This document shows positions 50,691 through 57,875 of a DNA stretch of 64,000 nucleotides, one piece after another. The stretch's first letter is position 1, and each line of letters starts with the position of its first letter. The stretch is from Nocardioides sp. SYSU D00038 (GTDB lineage Bacteria > Actinomycetota > Actinomycetes > Propionibacteriales > Nocardioidaceae): contig NZ_JAFFJT010000005.1 in the NCBI RefSeq assembly GCF_016924665.1, positions 62,001-126,000 of the forward strand, written 5' to 3'. The translations under genes were made by a program, and so were the position numbers. Below the pieces are notes generated by a model. It was not told where the DNA came from. It ran no database searches and saw nothing but the letters and a program-made list of their open reading frames with translations.

Positions 50691-52025
50691 ATGGACGACG
50701 ACTCCGCCAAGCCGGGCTCGGGCGGCAACGACGACGCGAACAACCCCTTCGGTGGCACCCCCTTCGAGCAGTTCTTCAAGGGCGGCGCCGCCGGCATGCC
50801 CGACCTGGGCCAGCTCTTCGGCCAGCTCCAGTCGCTGCTCCAGCCCTACGACGGACCACTGAACTGGGACGTCGCCCTCGACATCGCGCGCAAGACCGTC
50901 GCGCAGTCGCCCGATCCGAGCCCCACCGCCGCCCAGCACGCCGCGGTCGCCGACGCGCTCCGGCTCGCCGACCACTGGCTCGACGAGACCACCGGCTTCC
51001 CCTCCGGCGTGACGACCACCGCGGCCTGGAGCCGCGCGGAGTGGGTCGTGGGCACCACCGACGTCTGGAAGGTGCTGGTCGAGCCGGTCGCGGCGCAGTC
51101 GGTCACCACGATGAGCTCGGCGCTGCCGGAGGAGGCGCGGGCCCAGGCCGGCCCCCTGCTCGGGATCATGGGCAAGGCGATCGGGGCGCTGCTGGCCTCG
51201 CAGGTCGGCTCCGGCCTCGGCACCCTGGCCGGCGAGGTGCTCAGTGTCTCCGACATCGGCATCCCGCTCGCGCCGGCCGGCCGCGCGGTGCTGCTGCCGG
51301 CCAACGTCGCGGAGTTCGCGGCCGGGCTCGACGTCTCCGAGGACGACGTCCGCCTCTACCTCGCGCTCCGCGAGGCCGCCCACCAGCGCCTGTTCGCCGG
51401 CGTCCCGTGGCTGCGCGAGCACGTCGTCGGCGCGGTCACGGCGTACGCGCAGGGCGTCGAGGTCAACCTCGAGGCCATCCAGCAGCGGGTCGAGGAGCAG
51501 ATGCGCGGCCTCGACCCCACCGACCCCGAGGCGATGAAGCAGCTGCTCGAGGGCGGCATGTTCGAGCTGCCCGAGTCGCCGGCCCAGCGGGCCGCGCTCG
51601 AGCGGCTCGAGGTCACCCTCGCGCTGGTGGAGGGCTGGGTCGACGAGGTGGTCGGCCAGGCCACCCAGGAGCGAATGCCGACCGCCGGCCGGCTGCAGGA
51701 GGCGTTCCGTCGCCGCCGCGCCGCGGGCGGACCCGCCGAGCAGACCTTCGCCACCCTGGTCGGGCTCGAGCTGCGCCCGCGCCGGCTGCGCGACGCCTCC
51801 ACCCTGTGGGGCTCCCTGCGCACCCGTCAGGGCACCGAGGCCCGTGACGGCGTCTGGATGCACCCCGACCTGCTGCCCAGCGCGGCCGACCTCGACGACC
51901 CGCTCGGGTTCCGCGAGGACGCCGCCGCGCCGGAGCGGCTGAGCGAGGAGGACTTCGACGCCGAGCTGCGCAAGCTGCTCGACGGCGACGAGCCGACCAC
52001 GGACGACGAGTCAGCCGGGGAGTGA
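50691..52025 (+). CDS. Zinc-dependent metalloprotease-like protein (DUF2342 / F420-associated type)
   Basis: 444 residues. N-terminal Gly/Phe-rich stretch (NNPFGGTPFEQFFKGG) followed by the helical family domain (about 60-420) with AAWSRAEWVVGTTDVWKVLV, LAPAGRAVLLPANVAEFAAG and REAAHQRLFAGVPWLREHVV. The EAAH pair stands where the family's zincin-like HExxH/ExxxH site is expected. Known as the zinc-dependent metalloprotease / coenzyme F420-associated family; activity is not proven. GGAGG lies close to the ATG. Its stop overlaps the NUDIX start (GTGA). Confidence 0.8.
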   Translation: MDDDSAKPGSGGNDDANNPFGGTPFEQFFKGGAAGMPDLGQLFGQLQSLLQPYDGPLNWDVALDIARKTVAQSPDPSPTAAQHAAVADALRLADHWLDETTGFPSGVTTTAAWSRAEWVVGTTDVWKVLVEPVAAQSVTTMSSALPEEARAQAGPLLGIMGKAIGALLASQVGSGLGTLAGEVLSVSDIGIPLAPAGRAVLLPANVAEFAAGLDVSEDDVRLYLALREAAHQRLFAGVPWLREHVVGAVTAYAQGVEVNLEAIQQRVEEQMRGLDPTDPEAMKQLLEGGMFELPESPAQRAALERLEVTLALVEGWVDEVVGQATQERMPTAGRLQEAFRRRRAAGGPAEQTFATLVGLELRPRRLRDASTLWGSLRTRQGTEARDGVWMHPDLLPSAADLDDPLGFREDAAAPERLSEEDFDAELRKLLDGDEPTTDDESAGE

Positions 52026-52639
52026 CGCTCGCGACCGACGCCCGGGCCGTCCTCGGCGGCTGGCCGGCGCCCACGCCCGAGCAGGAGCGGCTGCGTCGCC
52101 GCTACGTCGACTGGCTCGACGCCCGCCCCGACGCCGTACGCCGGTCGTGCGCGCCGCACCACCTCACCGCCAGCACCCTGCTCCTCGACTCCACCCGGAG
52201 CCGGACCCTGCTGACCCTGCACCGCCGGGCGGGCGCCTGGTTCCAGCTCGGCGGCCACTGCGAGGACGACGACGCGACCCTCGCCCGCGCGGCGCTTCGC
52301 GAGGCCACCGAGGAGTCCGGTATCGCCGGCCTGGTCGTCGACCCGGTGCCGGTGCAGCTCAGCGAGCACGAGGTGCCGTTCTGCGGTCGCACCCCGGAGG
52401 GCGCCGCCTACACCCACCTCGACGTGCGGTTCGTCGCGGTCGCACCGCCGGGCGCGACGCCCGTGGTCAGCGAGGAGTCCACCGACCTGCGCTGGTGGCC
52501 GCTGGACGAGCTGCCCACCGACGCCGCCGACCTGGTCGAGCTGGTGGCGCTGGCCGCCTCGCGTCAGCCGTCGACCGCGTCGTCGTCCTCGCCGGGGGGC
52601 AGCTCGAGCCGGGCGGCCGTCGACCAGCCCAGCAGGTAG
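52022..52639 (+). CDS. NUDIX hydrolase
   Basis: 205 residues from GTG 52022, coupled to the preceding gene. The NUDIX box is GGHCEDDDATLARAALREAT running into EESGI (about 77-103), complete with the REAxEExG core. An N-terminal helical extension (1-45) and a C-terminal Ser-rich tail flank it. It hydrolyses a nucleoside diphosphate-linked compound; the substrate is not evident. The Ser/Pro-rich last 25 residues are read antisense to the M48-like gene (52564-52639), and may be non-functional. Confidence 0.85.
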   Translation: MTLATDARAVLGGWPAPTPEQERLRRRYVDWLDARPDAVRRSCAPHHLTASTLLLDSTRSRTLLTLHRRAGAWFQLGGHCEDDDATLARAALREATEESGIAGLVVDPVPVQLSEHEVPFCGRTPEGAAYTHLDVRFVAVAPPGATPVVSEESTDLRWWPLDELPTDAADLVELVALAASRQPSTASSSSPGGSSSRAAVDQPSR

Positions 52640-53115
52640 CCGCGGGCCCGCTCCGCCTTGGGGTAGCGGTTGACCCACGCCCAGAACGCCGCGTCGTGGC
52701 CGGGCTCGAGCAGGTGGGCCAGCTCGTGCACCAGGACGTAGTCGATCACCCACGCCGGCATCCCCTGCAGTCGCGAGGACAGCCGGATCGTGCGGTCGCC
52801 GGGCGTGCACGACCCCCAGCGCGACCGCTGGTTGTCCACCCACCGCACCGAGCTCGGCGTCGCGAGCCCGCCGAGCCAGCGGTCGCTGAGGTCGCGGGCG
52901 CGCTGCATGAGCGCGTCGTCGGACGGCGCCACCCGGCGCTCCGAGCGCTGCACCCTGGCCACCATGGTGCGCACCCACTCCGCCTCCTCGGCCCGGGTCA
53001 GCGAGGCCGGCACGAGCACGACGATGCGGTCGCCGTCACGGTAGGCCGAGACCGTGCGTCGCCGGCGGGCCGAGCGGCGGACCTCGACCCGCGGCTCGTC
53101 CTCCGGGGTCGCCAT
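52564..53115 (-). CDS. YgjP/M48-type zinc metallopeptidase
   Basis: 183 residues. An N-terminal basic beta region (RRSARRRRTVSAYRDGD) leads to helices and then the DUF45/YgjP catalytic core: RWGSCTPGDRTIRLSSRLQG, VIDYVLVHELAHLLEPGHDAAFW. HELAH plus a downstream His/Glu supplies the zinc site. Substrate unknown. It is convergent with the NUDIX gene and overlaps its 3' end by 76 bp. The start is ATG 53115. Confidence 0.88.
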   Translation of the reverse strand: MATPEDEPRVEVRRSARRRRTVSAYRDGDRIVVLVPASLTRAEEAEWVRTMVARVQRSERRVAPSDDALMQRARDLSDRWLGGLATPSSVRWVDNQRSRWGSCTPGDRTIRLSSRLQGMPAWVIDYVLVHELAHLLEPGHDAAFWAWVNRYPKAERARGYLLGWSTAARLELPPGEDDDAVDG

Positions 53116-53151
53116 GGCAAGGAATCTAGCCCGCGCCGCCCCCGGAACGGC

Positions 53152-54225
53152 TCAACCGCGCGCCGCCTGTGGATCGGCCCAGGCGAGCAGCCGGTCACGG
53201 GGCCAGGTGGTGACGATCCGGTCGGGATCGATCCCGGCCGCCTCGGCCCGCTCGGCGCCGTAGACCAGGAAGTCGAGCTGGCCTGGGGCGTGGGCGTCGG
53301 AGTCGATGGAGAACAGGCAGCCGATGTCGCGCGCCAGCTCGAGCAGCTGGGTGGGCGGATCGCGGCGCTCGGGCCGCGAGTTGATCTCGACGGCCACGTC
53401 GTTCTCGGCGCAGGCCTCGAAGACCGCGCGGGCGTCGAACTGTGACGGCGGCCGGGTGCCGCGACCGCCGGTGACCAGGCGGCCGGTGCAGTGGCCCAGC
53501 ACGTTGGTGAACGGGTTGCGCACCGCGGCGACCATCCGGCGGGTCATCGCGTCGCGCTCCATCTTCAGCTTGGAGTGCACGCTCGCCACCCGGACGTCGA
53601 GCCGGGCCAGCAGCTCGTCGGTCTGGTCGAGCGAGCCGTCGTCGAGGATGTCGACCTCGATCCCCTTGAGCAGCGTGAAGCCGGCGCCGGCCAGGTGCTC
53701 GTTGACCGCGTCGACGACGTCGAGCTGGCGGGCCAGCCGCTCGGCGCTCAGCCCGTGGGCGACGGTGAGTCGGGGCGAGTGGTCGGTGAGCACCTGGTAC
53801 TCGTGGCCCAGCTCGATGGCGGTGAACGCCATCTCCTCGATCGGCGAGCCGCCGTCGGACCAGTCGGAGTGGGAGTGCAGGTCGCCGCGGAGCCGGGCCC
53901 GCAGGTCGTGGCCGCCCTCGGTCAGCGGGCCACCGTGCTCCTGCTCGAGCCGGGCCAGCCGCCGTGGCACGACGCCGCGCACCGCCTCGGTGATCACCTC
54001 CGCCGAGCTCGCCCCGATGCCGGGCAGCTTCGCCAGGGTGCCGTGCTCGACGGCCGCGGCCACCTCGTCGGTCGGCATCGGGAGGATGGTCGCGGCGGCG
54101 CCGCGGAACGCCTTGACCTTGTAGGTGTCCTCGCGGCCCCGCTCGAGCAGGAACGCGATCCGGCGCAGCGCGGCGACCGGACCGGCGTCGTACGGCTCGC
54201 CCTCGTAGCGTGTCGTGTCGGCCAT
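53152..54225 (-). CDS. PHP-domain protein with N-terminal helix-hairpin-helix (PolX C-terminal-like)
   Basis: 357 residues from ATG 54225. Residues 15-80 form an HhH region as in polymerase X (RIAFLLERGREDTYKVKAFR, LAKLPGIGASSAEVITEA). Residues 110-345 are a PHP phosphoesterase domain with metal ligands in GDLHSHSDWSDGG, LTDHSPR, GIEVDI, VLGHCTGR, EINSRPER and IDSDAH. It corresponds to the C-terminal half of bacterial PolX without the polymerase domain, so a nuclease or phosphatase role in repair is likely. Upstream lies the DnaA-box-like cluster. Confidence 0.85.
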   Translation of the reverse strand: MADTTRYEGEPYDAGPVAALRRIAFLLERGREDTYKVKAFRGAAATILPMPTDEVAAAVEHGTLAKLPGIGASSAEVITEAVRGVVPRRLARLEQEHGGPLTEGGHDLRARLRGDLHSHSDWSDGGSPIEEMAFTAIELGHEYQVLTDHSPRLTVAHGLSAERLARQLDVVDAVNEHLAGAGFTLLKGIEVDILDDGSLDQTDELLARLDVRVASVHSKLKMERDAMTRRMVAAVRNPFTNVLGHCTGRLVTGGRGTRPPSQFDARAVFEACAENDVAVEINSRPERRDPPTQLLELARDIGCLFSIDSDAHAPGQLDFLVYGAERAEAAGIDPDRIVTTWPRDRLLAWADPQAARG

Positions 54226-54261
54226 GCCCCGGATCCTCCCAGACCGCCGGCCAACTATTTT

Positions 54262-54434
54262 CCGTCCACAGGCCGTGGACAACCGTCGTCGCAGGTCAGC
54301 GCCGGGTCCGCGGCCCCCGGCCGCACGGAGTCCACAGCCCGGTCGGGTTCCGTTGGCGTGTCGTCCACCGGCGTCGGCGGGTTCTCCACACGCACCCGCG
54401 GCCTCTCCACAGGTTTGTCCACAGGGGTGGACAG
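54262..54434. promoter_or_regulatory. Cluster of DnaA-box-like 9-mers
   Basis: Eight 9-mers resembling the actinobacterial DnaA box TTGTCCACA lie in 173 bp: CCGTCCACA 54262-54270; CGTGGACAA (reverse TTGTCCACG) 54274-54282; GAGTCCACA 54328-54336; TCGTCCACC 54361-54369; TTCTCCACA 54382-54390; CTCTCCACA 54403-54411; TTGTCCACA 54415-54423 (exact); and GGTGGACAG reversed near 54426-54434. No gene is encoded here. The dnaA/dnaN genes are absent, so it is unlikely to be the chromosomal origin. It could titrate DnaA or let DnaA control the flanking promoters. Confidence 0.55.
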
Positions 54435-54441
54435 CCGCGGA

Positions 54442-54470
54442 TTGACCCTCGCCGGGGCGCCTCCTAGCGT
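54442..54470 (+). promoter_or_regulatory. Well-spaced sigma-70-type promoter next to the DnaA-box cluster
   Basis: TTGACC (54442-54447), a 17-bp spacer and TAGCGT (54465-54470). Transcription would start near A54478, four bases before a long hairpin. No open frame with a ribosome site follows. Confidence 0.5.
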
Positions 54471-54477
54471 TGCGGCC

Positions 54478-54560
54478 AGACGAGGCCCCCGGGCCCGCGG
54501 CAGGACACTCGCAAGGGGAAGGCAAGTGTCCGGTGTGCGGGTGCGGGGGCCTCTTCACGT
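54478..54560 (+). ncRNA. Candidate structured small RNA (long imperfect hairpin)
   Basis: The predicted transcript folds into one extended hairpin: GAGGCCCCCG (54482-54491) pairs with CGGGGGCCTC (54544-54553); after a 2x2 internal loop CCCGC (54494-54498) pairs with GCGGG (54537-54541); then GGACACT (54503-54509) pairs with AGTGTCC (54525-54531), closing a purine-rich apical loop with AAGGGGAAGG. No T-run follows. Alternatively the hairpin is the terminator of the minus-strand enoyl-CoA hydratase, which ends at 54595. I could not match it to SRP RNA, tmRNA, RNase P or 6C RNA. Confidence 0.35.
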
Positions 54561-54594
54561 CCCTGCCGACCGGGACCGTCGCGACGGCGGCCGC

Positions 54595-55389
54595 TCAGGC
54601 GCCGGTGAACCGCGGCGGGCGCTTCTCCTGCGCGGCCCGGATCCCCTCCTGCAGGTCGGCGGTCGCCAGCGTCAGCGGCTGGGCCATCGCCTCCCACTGC
54701 AGGCCGGCGGCGAAGTCGGCATGACCGCCGTCGAGCAGTGCCAGCTTGGTCAGGCGGCTCGGGATCGGGGCGGTGGCGGCGATGCCGGCGGCGATCCCGA
54801 GCACCTCGTCGAGGAACCCCTCCGGCTCGAGCACCCGCGAGACCAGCCCGAGCCCCAGTGCCTCGTCGGCGTCGACCAGGCGGCCGGTGAGCAGGAGGTC
54901 GCGGGCGTGGGCGGGGCCGACCACCTCGGGGAGCAGGTACGTGGCCGCCATCCCGGGGTGCATGCCGAGCTTGACGAACGGCGCACCCAGCCGGGCGCCG
55001 GCAGCGGCGTAGCGGAGGTCGCAGGCCAGCGCCAGGCAGAGCCCCGCGCCGATCGCGGGGCCGTTGACCGCCGCGATCGTCGGCACCTCGAGCTGCCGGA
55101 TCGCCAGCCAGGTCCGGTAGAAGGGCAGCATCCGGCTGCGCAGCCGGTCGACGCCGGCGTCGGGCTCGGAGGCGATCCACGAGGTGTTGCCGCCGGAGCA
55201 GAACGCCGACCCCTCCCCCGTCACCACCACCGCCCGCACCGAGGGGTCGGCGGCCAGCTCGGCCACCGCGGCCCCCCAGGAGGCGGTCATCTCGTCCGAC
55301 ATCGCGTTGCGCAGGTCGGGGTTGTCGAGGGTCAGCAGGGCCACGCCGGGCGCGGGTCGGTCGAGGCGCAGGTGGGTCAGGTCGGCCAT
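54595..55389 (-). CDS. Enoyl-CoA hydratase/isomerase family protein
   Basis: 264 residues, crotonase fold. First oxyanion-hole segment AVVVTGEGSAFCSGGNTSW, second AAVNGPAIGAGLCLALACDL (GPAIGAG with the second hydratase Glu position held by Gly/His region: KLGMHPGMAATYLLPEVVG). The usual first catalytic Glu is not obvious, so hydratase versus isomerase or other crotonase activity is open. It stands alone on the minus strand, followed by the long hairpin at 54482-54553. Confidence 0.85.
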   Translation of the reverse strand: MADLTHLRLDRPAPGVALLTLDNPDLRNAMSDEMTASWGAAVAELAADPSVRAVVVTGEGSAFCSGGNTSWIASEPDAGVDRLRSRMLPFYRTWLAIRQLEVPTIAAVNGPAIGAGLCLALACDLRYAAAGARLGAPFVKLGMHPGMAATYLLPEVVGPAHARDLLLTGRLVDADEALGLGLVSRVLEPEGFLDEVLGIAAGIAATAPIPSRLTKLALLDGGHADFAAGLQWEAMAQPLTLATADLQEGIRAAQEKRPPRFTGA

Positions 55390-55598
55390 GGGGGCAACCT
55401 ACGCCGGGCCCGCCGGCGGCGCCGTGACGCACTCCACCCCGCGACACCCCGGTCGCCGCGGCGGGGCGCCTACTTCGTGCTGGGACGGGTGTGCCGTAGG
55501 GTCGACTCGGCTCGGAGACGCACGTCCCCGGCCTCCGGCGGGCTTCCCCAACCATTCCCGCCGCGGCGACCGAAGTGAAGATAGGCAAGGAGGCCGTC

Positions 55599-55757
55599 AT
55601 GGCGGAGACCTGGAGCGGCGAGTTCTACTGCGTGAAGTGCAAGGAGAAGCGCGAGGCCGAGGGCGAGGTCAAGGTGAACGACAAGGGCACCCGCATGGCC
55701 AAGGCCGTGTGCCCCGTGTGCGGCACCAACCTCAACCGCATCCTCGGCAAGGCCTGA
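55599..55757 (+). CDS. DUF5679-type zinc-ribbon protein
   Basis: 52 residues from ATG 55599, where AAGGAGG lies five bases upstream; an ATG 24 bases further up has no ribosome site. Two CxxC pairs (YCVKCKEKRE and AVCPVCGTNLNRIL) form a four-cysteine zinc ribbon, with GEVKVNDKGTRMAKA between. Known from actinobacteria as DUF5679; probably a nucleic-acid- or protein-binding ribbon. A strong terminator follows. Confidence 0.82.
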   Translation: MAETWSGEFYCVKCKEKREAEGEVKVNDKGTRMAKAVCPVCGTNLNRILGKA

Positions 55758-55782
55758 CCACAGGCCGCAGCCCACAAGCTCA

Positions 55783-55817
55783 CGACGGTGCCCCCGGAGT
55801 CCGGGGGCACCGTCGTC
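55783..55817 (+). terminator. Hairpin terminator after the DUF5679 gene
   Basis: Perfect 16-bp stem ACGACGGTGCCCCCGG (55783-55798) / CCGGGGGCACCGTCGT (55802-55817) with a 3-nt loop, 26 bp after the stop codon. Confidence 0.8.
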
Positions 55818-55873
55818 TGCTGTCCCGGGGCTGTGGACGACATCCGCGGCCGGCACCGTCGCCGGGGAATGCT

Positions 55874-56635
55874 GTGCGGGTGCTCCAGCTGCTGCCCGGC
55901 CTGGTCCTGGTCCGCCGCGACGCCGACCACCTCCAGCTCGGCGTCGACCCGCCGCTGCGCGCCGTGCTGCCCGACCACCCCGACGTGCGCCGGCTGGTCG
56001 CCGACCTGACCGCCGGCCGGGCCCCCGACACCGCCTCGCTCGCGGCGCTCCGCGCCCTCGACGCGCTGCGCGCCGCCGGGCTGGTGCGCGACCTCCCGGT
56101 CCCCAGCGGCGTCCGGGTGGCCCTCGACGCCGCCGACCCGGTGCGCCGCGAGCTCGCCGCCGCGCTGGGCGAGTGCGGGCTGACCGTCGACGACGACGGC
56201 CCGGCGCGGCTGGTGGTGGTCGCCCGGCCGGGTCCGGCCGTGCGCGACGACCTCGACGCCCTGATGCGCGCCGGCACCGACCACTTGGTGCTCCAGGGCA
56301 CGCCCCGGGGCGTGCTGGTGGGCCCCTACGTCGTCCCGGGTGTCACCGCGTGCCTGCGCTGCGTCGACGCCCGACTGGCCGAGCGCGACCCGCGCCGGGG
56401 ACTGGTCGTCGACCAGGTCGCCCGCGCCTCCCGGGGCCCGCACTTCCCGGGCGACCCCGCGCTGACCCGGCTGGCCCTGACCTGGGCCGCCTACGACCTC
56501 GCCCGGCTGGCCGCGGGCGAGCGACCGGTCACCTGGTCGACCACCGTGGCGGTCGAGCCGTCGCTGGCCCTGTCCCGCCGCACCTGGCCGCGGCACCCCC
56601 ACTGCGGGTGCGCGTGGGACCAGCTCGCCGGCTGA
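55874..56635 (+). CDS. Cyclodehydratase/ThiF-like (TOMM leader-binding-type) protein
   Basis: 253 residues from GTG 55874 (a second GTG follows two codons later). The N-terminal part resembles a small winged-helix leader-peptide-binding region (LQLGVDPPLRAVLPDHPDVR). The C-terminal half has GPYVVPGVTACLRCVDARLA with CxxC and a late RHPHCGCAW, the paired cysteines of the TOMM cyclodehydratase ThiF-like domain. No precursor peptide, dehydrogenase or YcaO gene is nearby. It is probably a solitary housekeeping relative of unknown role rather than part of a bacteriocin cluster. Confidence 0.6.
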   Translation: MRVLQLLPGLVLVRRDADHLQLGVDPPLRAVLPDHPDVRRLVADLTAGRAPDTASLAALRALDALRAAGLVRDLPVPSGVRVALDAADPVRRELAAALGECGLTVDDDGPARLVVVARPGPAVRDDLDALMRAGTDHLVLQGTPRGVLVGPYVVPGVTACLRCVDARLAERDPRRGLVVDQVARASRGPHFPGDPALTRLALTWAAYDLARLAAGERPVTWSTTVAVEPSLALSRRTWPRHPHCGCAWDQLAG

Positions 56636-56641
56636 GCCCGG

Positions 56642-56803
56642 TCACCACCACTCGCTGTCGAGCTTGCCCTCCATCGAGCGCAGGTGCTCGCGCGAGCAGG
56701 TGTCGCAGAACGTCCGGCGCCGGCCGCGCTCGACCGCGACGGTCCAGGTCAGGGTGCTGGCCTCGTCCTCCTCGACCCGGCCGCAGAAGTCGCAGGTCGT
56801 CAC
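56642..56803 (-). CDS. Small zinc-finger protein
   Basis: 53 residues from GTG 56803. Two cysteine pairs, CDFCGRVEEDE and CDTCSREHLRSM, flank a TWTVAVERGRRR strand, giving a four-Cys zinc knuckle; the end is EGKLDSEWW. TAGCGT ends exactly seven bases before the GTG, so the mRNA is probably leaderless. It is convergent with the cyclodehydratase-like gene, 6 bp apart. Function unknown. Confidence 0.7.
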   Translation of the reverse strand: MTTCDFCGRVEEDEASTLTWTVAVERGRRRTFCDTCSREHLRSMEGKLDSEWW

Positions 56804-56894
56804 GGACGCCACGCTACGCCGGTCGGGAGGGCGGCGGGTGGACGACGGAGCCGGGCCCGACCCACGTGGGTCGGACCCGGCTCCGGGGTGCGGG

Positions 56895-57059
56895 CTACAG
56901 CGCGCGGGCGAGCGCGAGGCGCGCCTGCTGCGCGGCACGCTCGGCCCGGCGGCTGAGCCGGCGGGCGCGGGCCAGCTGGTGGCCCCGCCTAAGGTTCTGC
57001 GCCTCTCCCAGGCGCTCGGCCTGTTGTGCGCGGGCCAGGTTCTCGTGGAGAAGATTCAT
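56895..57059 (-). CDS. Small Ala/Arg-rich helical protein downstream of whiB7
   Basis: 54 residues from ATG 57059, with GGAG seven bases upstream. A single charged helix rich in Ala, Arg, Leu and Gln (LLHENLARAQQAERLGEAQN; LARARRLSRRAERAAQQARL), probably a coiled coil. No family recognised. It follows whiB7 by 63 bp on the same strand and may be co-transcribed. Confidence 0.45.
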   Translation of the reverse strand: MNLLHENLARAQQAERLGEAQNLRRGHQLARARRLSRRAERAAQQARLALARAL

Positions 57060-57122
57060 CTCGGTGCTCCGGATCTGAAGGTTGTGCACGGCAGTTGTCT
57101 CGGCTTTCGTGATGGGCGCCGC

Positions 57123-57446
57123 TCAGGCGGCCGCCTCGTTCTTGCGCGGACGCCCACGAGGGCGCTTGCGGGGGATCACCACTCCCTGGAGGAAGAGCTC
57201 ACCGCCCCAGACCCCCCACGGCTCGCGGCGCTCGAGGGCGCCGTCGAGGCACAGGGTCCGGACCGGGCAGTCCACGCAGAGCGCCTTGGCGTACTCCACG
57301 TCGCTGGGGAGCTCGGCGAACCACAGCTCGGGGTTGTTCACCCGGCAGGGCAGCAGTGCGTCGTCCACCCGGTCCGCCTGGTCGTGCAGGAAGGGCAGGC
57401 CCAGCTCGGCAGTCCCATCGACACGGTCGAGGATGTTGATGGTCAT
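57123..57446 (-). CDS. whiB7: WhiB7 transcriptional regulator of antibiotic resistance
   Basis: 107 residues. Four cysteines for a 4Fe-4S cluster (one in ALLPCRVNN, then CVDCPVRTLC with CxxCx5C), the GVWGG beta-turn that contacts the housekeeping sigma factor, and a C-terminal AT-hook RPRGRPRKN, which distinguishes WhiB7 from other WhiB proteins. It activates resistance genes after ribosome-targeting antibiotics. The 5' leader has a uORF, an intrinsic terminator and an AT-rich promoter, and uvrD2 lies upstream, as in Mycobacterium tuberculosis. GGAGG lies in the leader just before the start. Confidence 0.95.
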   Translation of the reverse strand: MTINILDRVDGTAELGLPFLHDQADRVDDALLPCRVNNPELWFAELPSDVEYAKALCVDCPVRTLCLDGALERREPWGVWGGELFLQGVVIPRKRPRGRPRKNEAAA

Positions 57447-57507
57447 GTTCGTTGTTCACCTCCTTGGTTCAGCTGGTCGCAGGTCGTGCGGGGTTGGTGC
57501 TGAGAAA

Positions 57508-57545
57508 CGAAAAGGCCGCGGATCCCGGGTTTCGGGTCCGCGGCC
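57508..57545 (-). terminator. Attenuator terminator in the whiB7 leader
   Basis: A 12-bp stem, GGCCGCGGATCC (57514-57525) / GGGTCCGCGGCC (57534-57545) with one G-T wobble, followed in the minus direction by TTTTCG. It lies after the uORF stop (57570) and about 60 bp before the whiB7 ATG, where premature termination would keep whiB7 off unless translation of the uORF is disturbed. Confidence 0.8.
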
Positions 57546-57569
57546 TGGAGGCTGCCGAGTGGTTGTGTG

Positions 57570-57800
57570 TCAACCGGTCGGTGGTCTCCAGGCGGAGGGA
57601 CCCGCGTCGTAGGCCGGGGCGAAACCCATGTCTCCCTTGACGGAAGCGGCCTTGCGGTCGCGAGCGAGCCACTGGGTGGCCGGCTCGAGCACGCGCACGG
57701 ACGTCGGGAAGGCGTGGCCGCAGATGGGCATGCCGAAGTCGGGCGAGGTCGTCGCCGGAATCTGAGCCAGGGGGATCTGGGTCATGAGCATCGTGGTCAT
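57570..57800 (-). CDS. Leader ORF (uORF) of whiB7
   Basis: 76 residues from ATG 57800, with AGGAGG eight bases upstream; an in-frame GTG at 57809 abuts the SD and is not usable. The sequence (MTTMLMTQIPLAQIPATTSP ... FAPAYDAGPSAWRPPTG) has no recognised domain. It ends 25 bp before the attenuator hairpin. In mycobacteria, slowed or blocked translation of a whiB7 uORF permits read-through into whiB7; this one is longer than usual, so it may also make a stable small protein. Confidence 0.6.
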   Translation of the reverse strand: MTTMLMTQIPLAQIPATTSPDFGMPICGHAFPTSVRVLEPATQWLARDRKAASVKGDMGFAPAYDAGPSAWRPPTG

Positions 57801-57875
57801 CGAGGCCACCTCCTTCGTTGCGTCGGGCGCCGGGGTCGTCAGTCCCGTGGTGCGCTGTCGTGGATCGGTGAGCAG

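Noticed and set aside
54262..54434. Chromosomal replication origin
   Set aside because: No dnaA, dnaN, rpmH, recF or parA/B genes are near, and there is no clear AT-rich unwinding element. A DnaA-box cluster is all the sequence supports.
54478..54560. Signal-recognition-particle, tmRNA, RNase P or 6C RNA
   Set aside because: The SRP GGAAG-type apical loops, tmRNA ends, RNase P core motifs and paired C-rich loops were not found in this hairpin.
55874..56803. A thiazole/oxazole-modified bacteriocin cluster
   Set aside because: Only a single ThiF-like protein is present. The small neighbours are zinc-ribbon proteins, not precursor peptides, and no YcaO is in the window.
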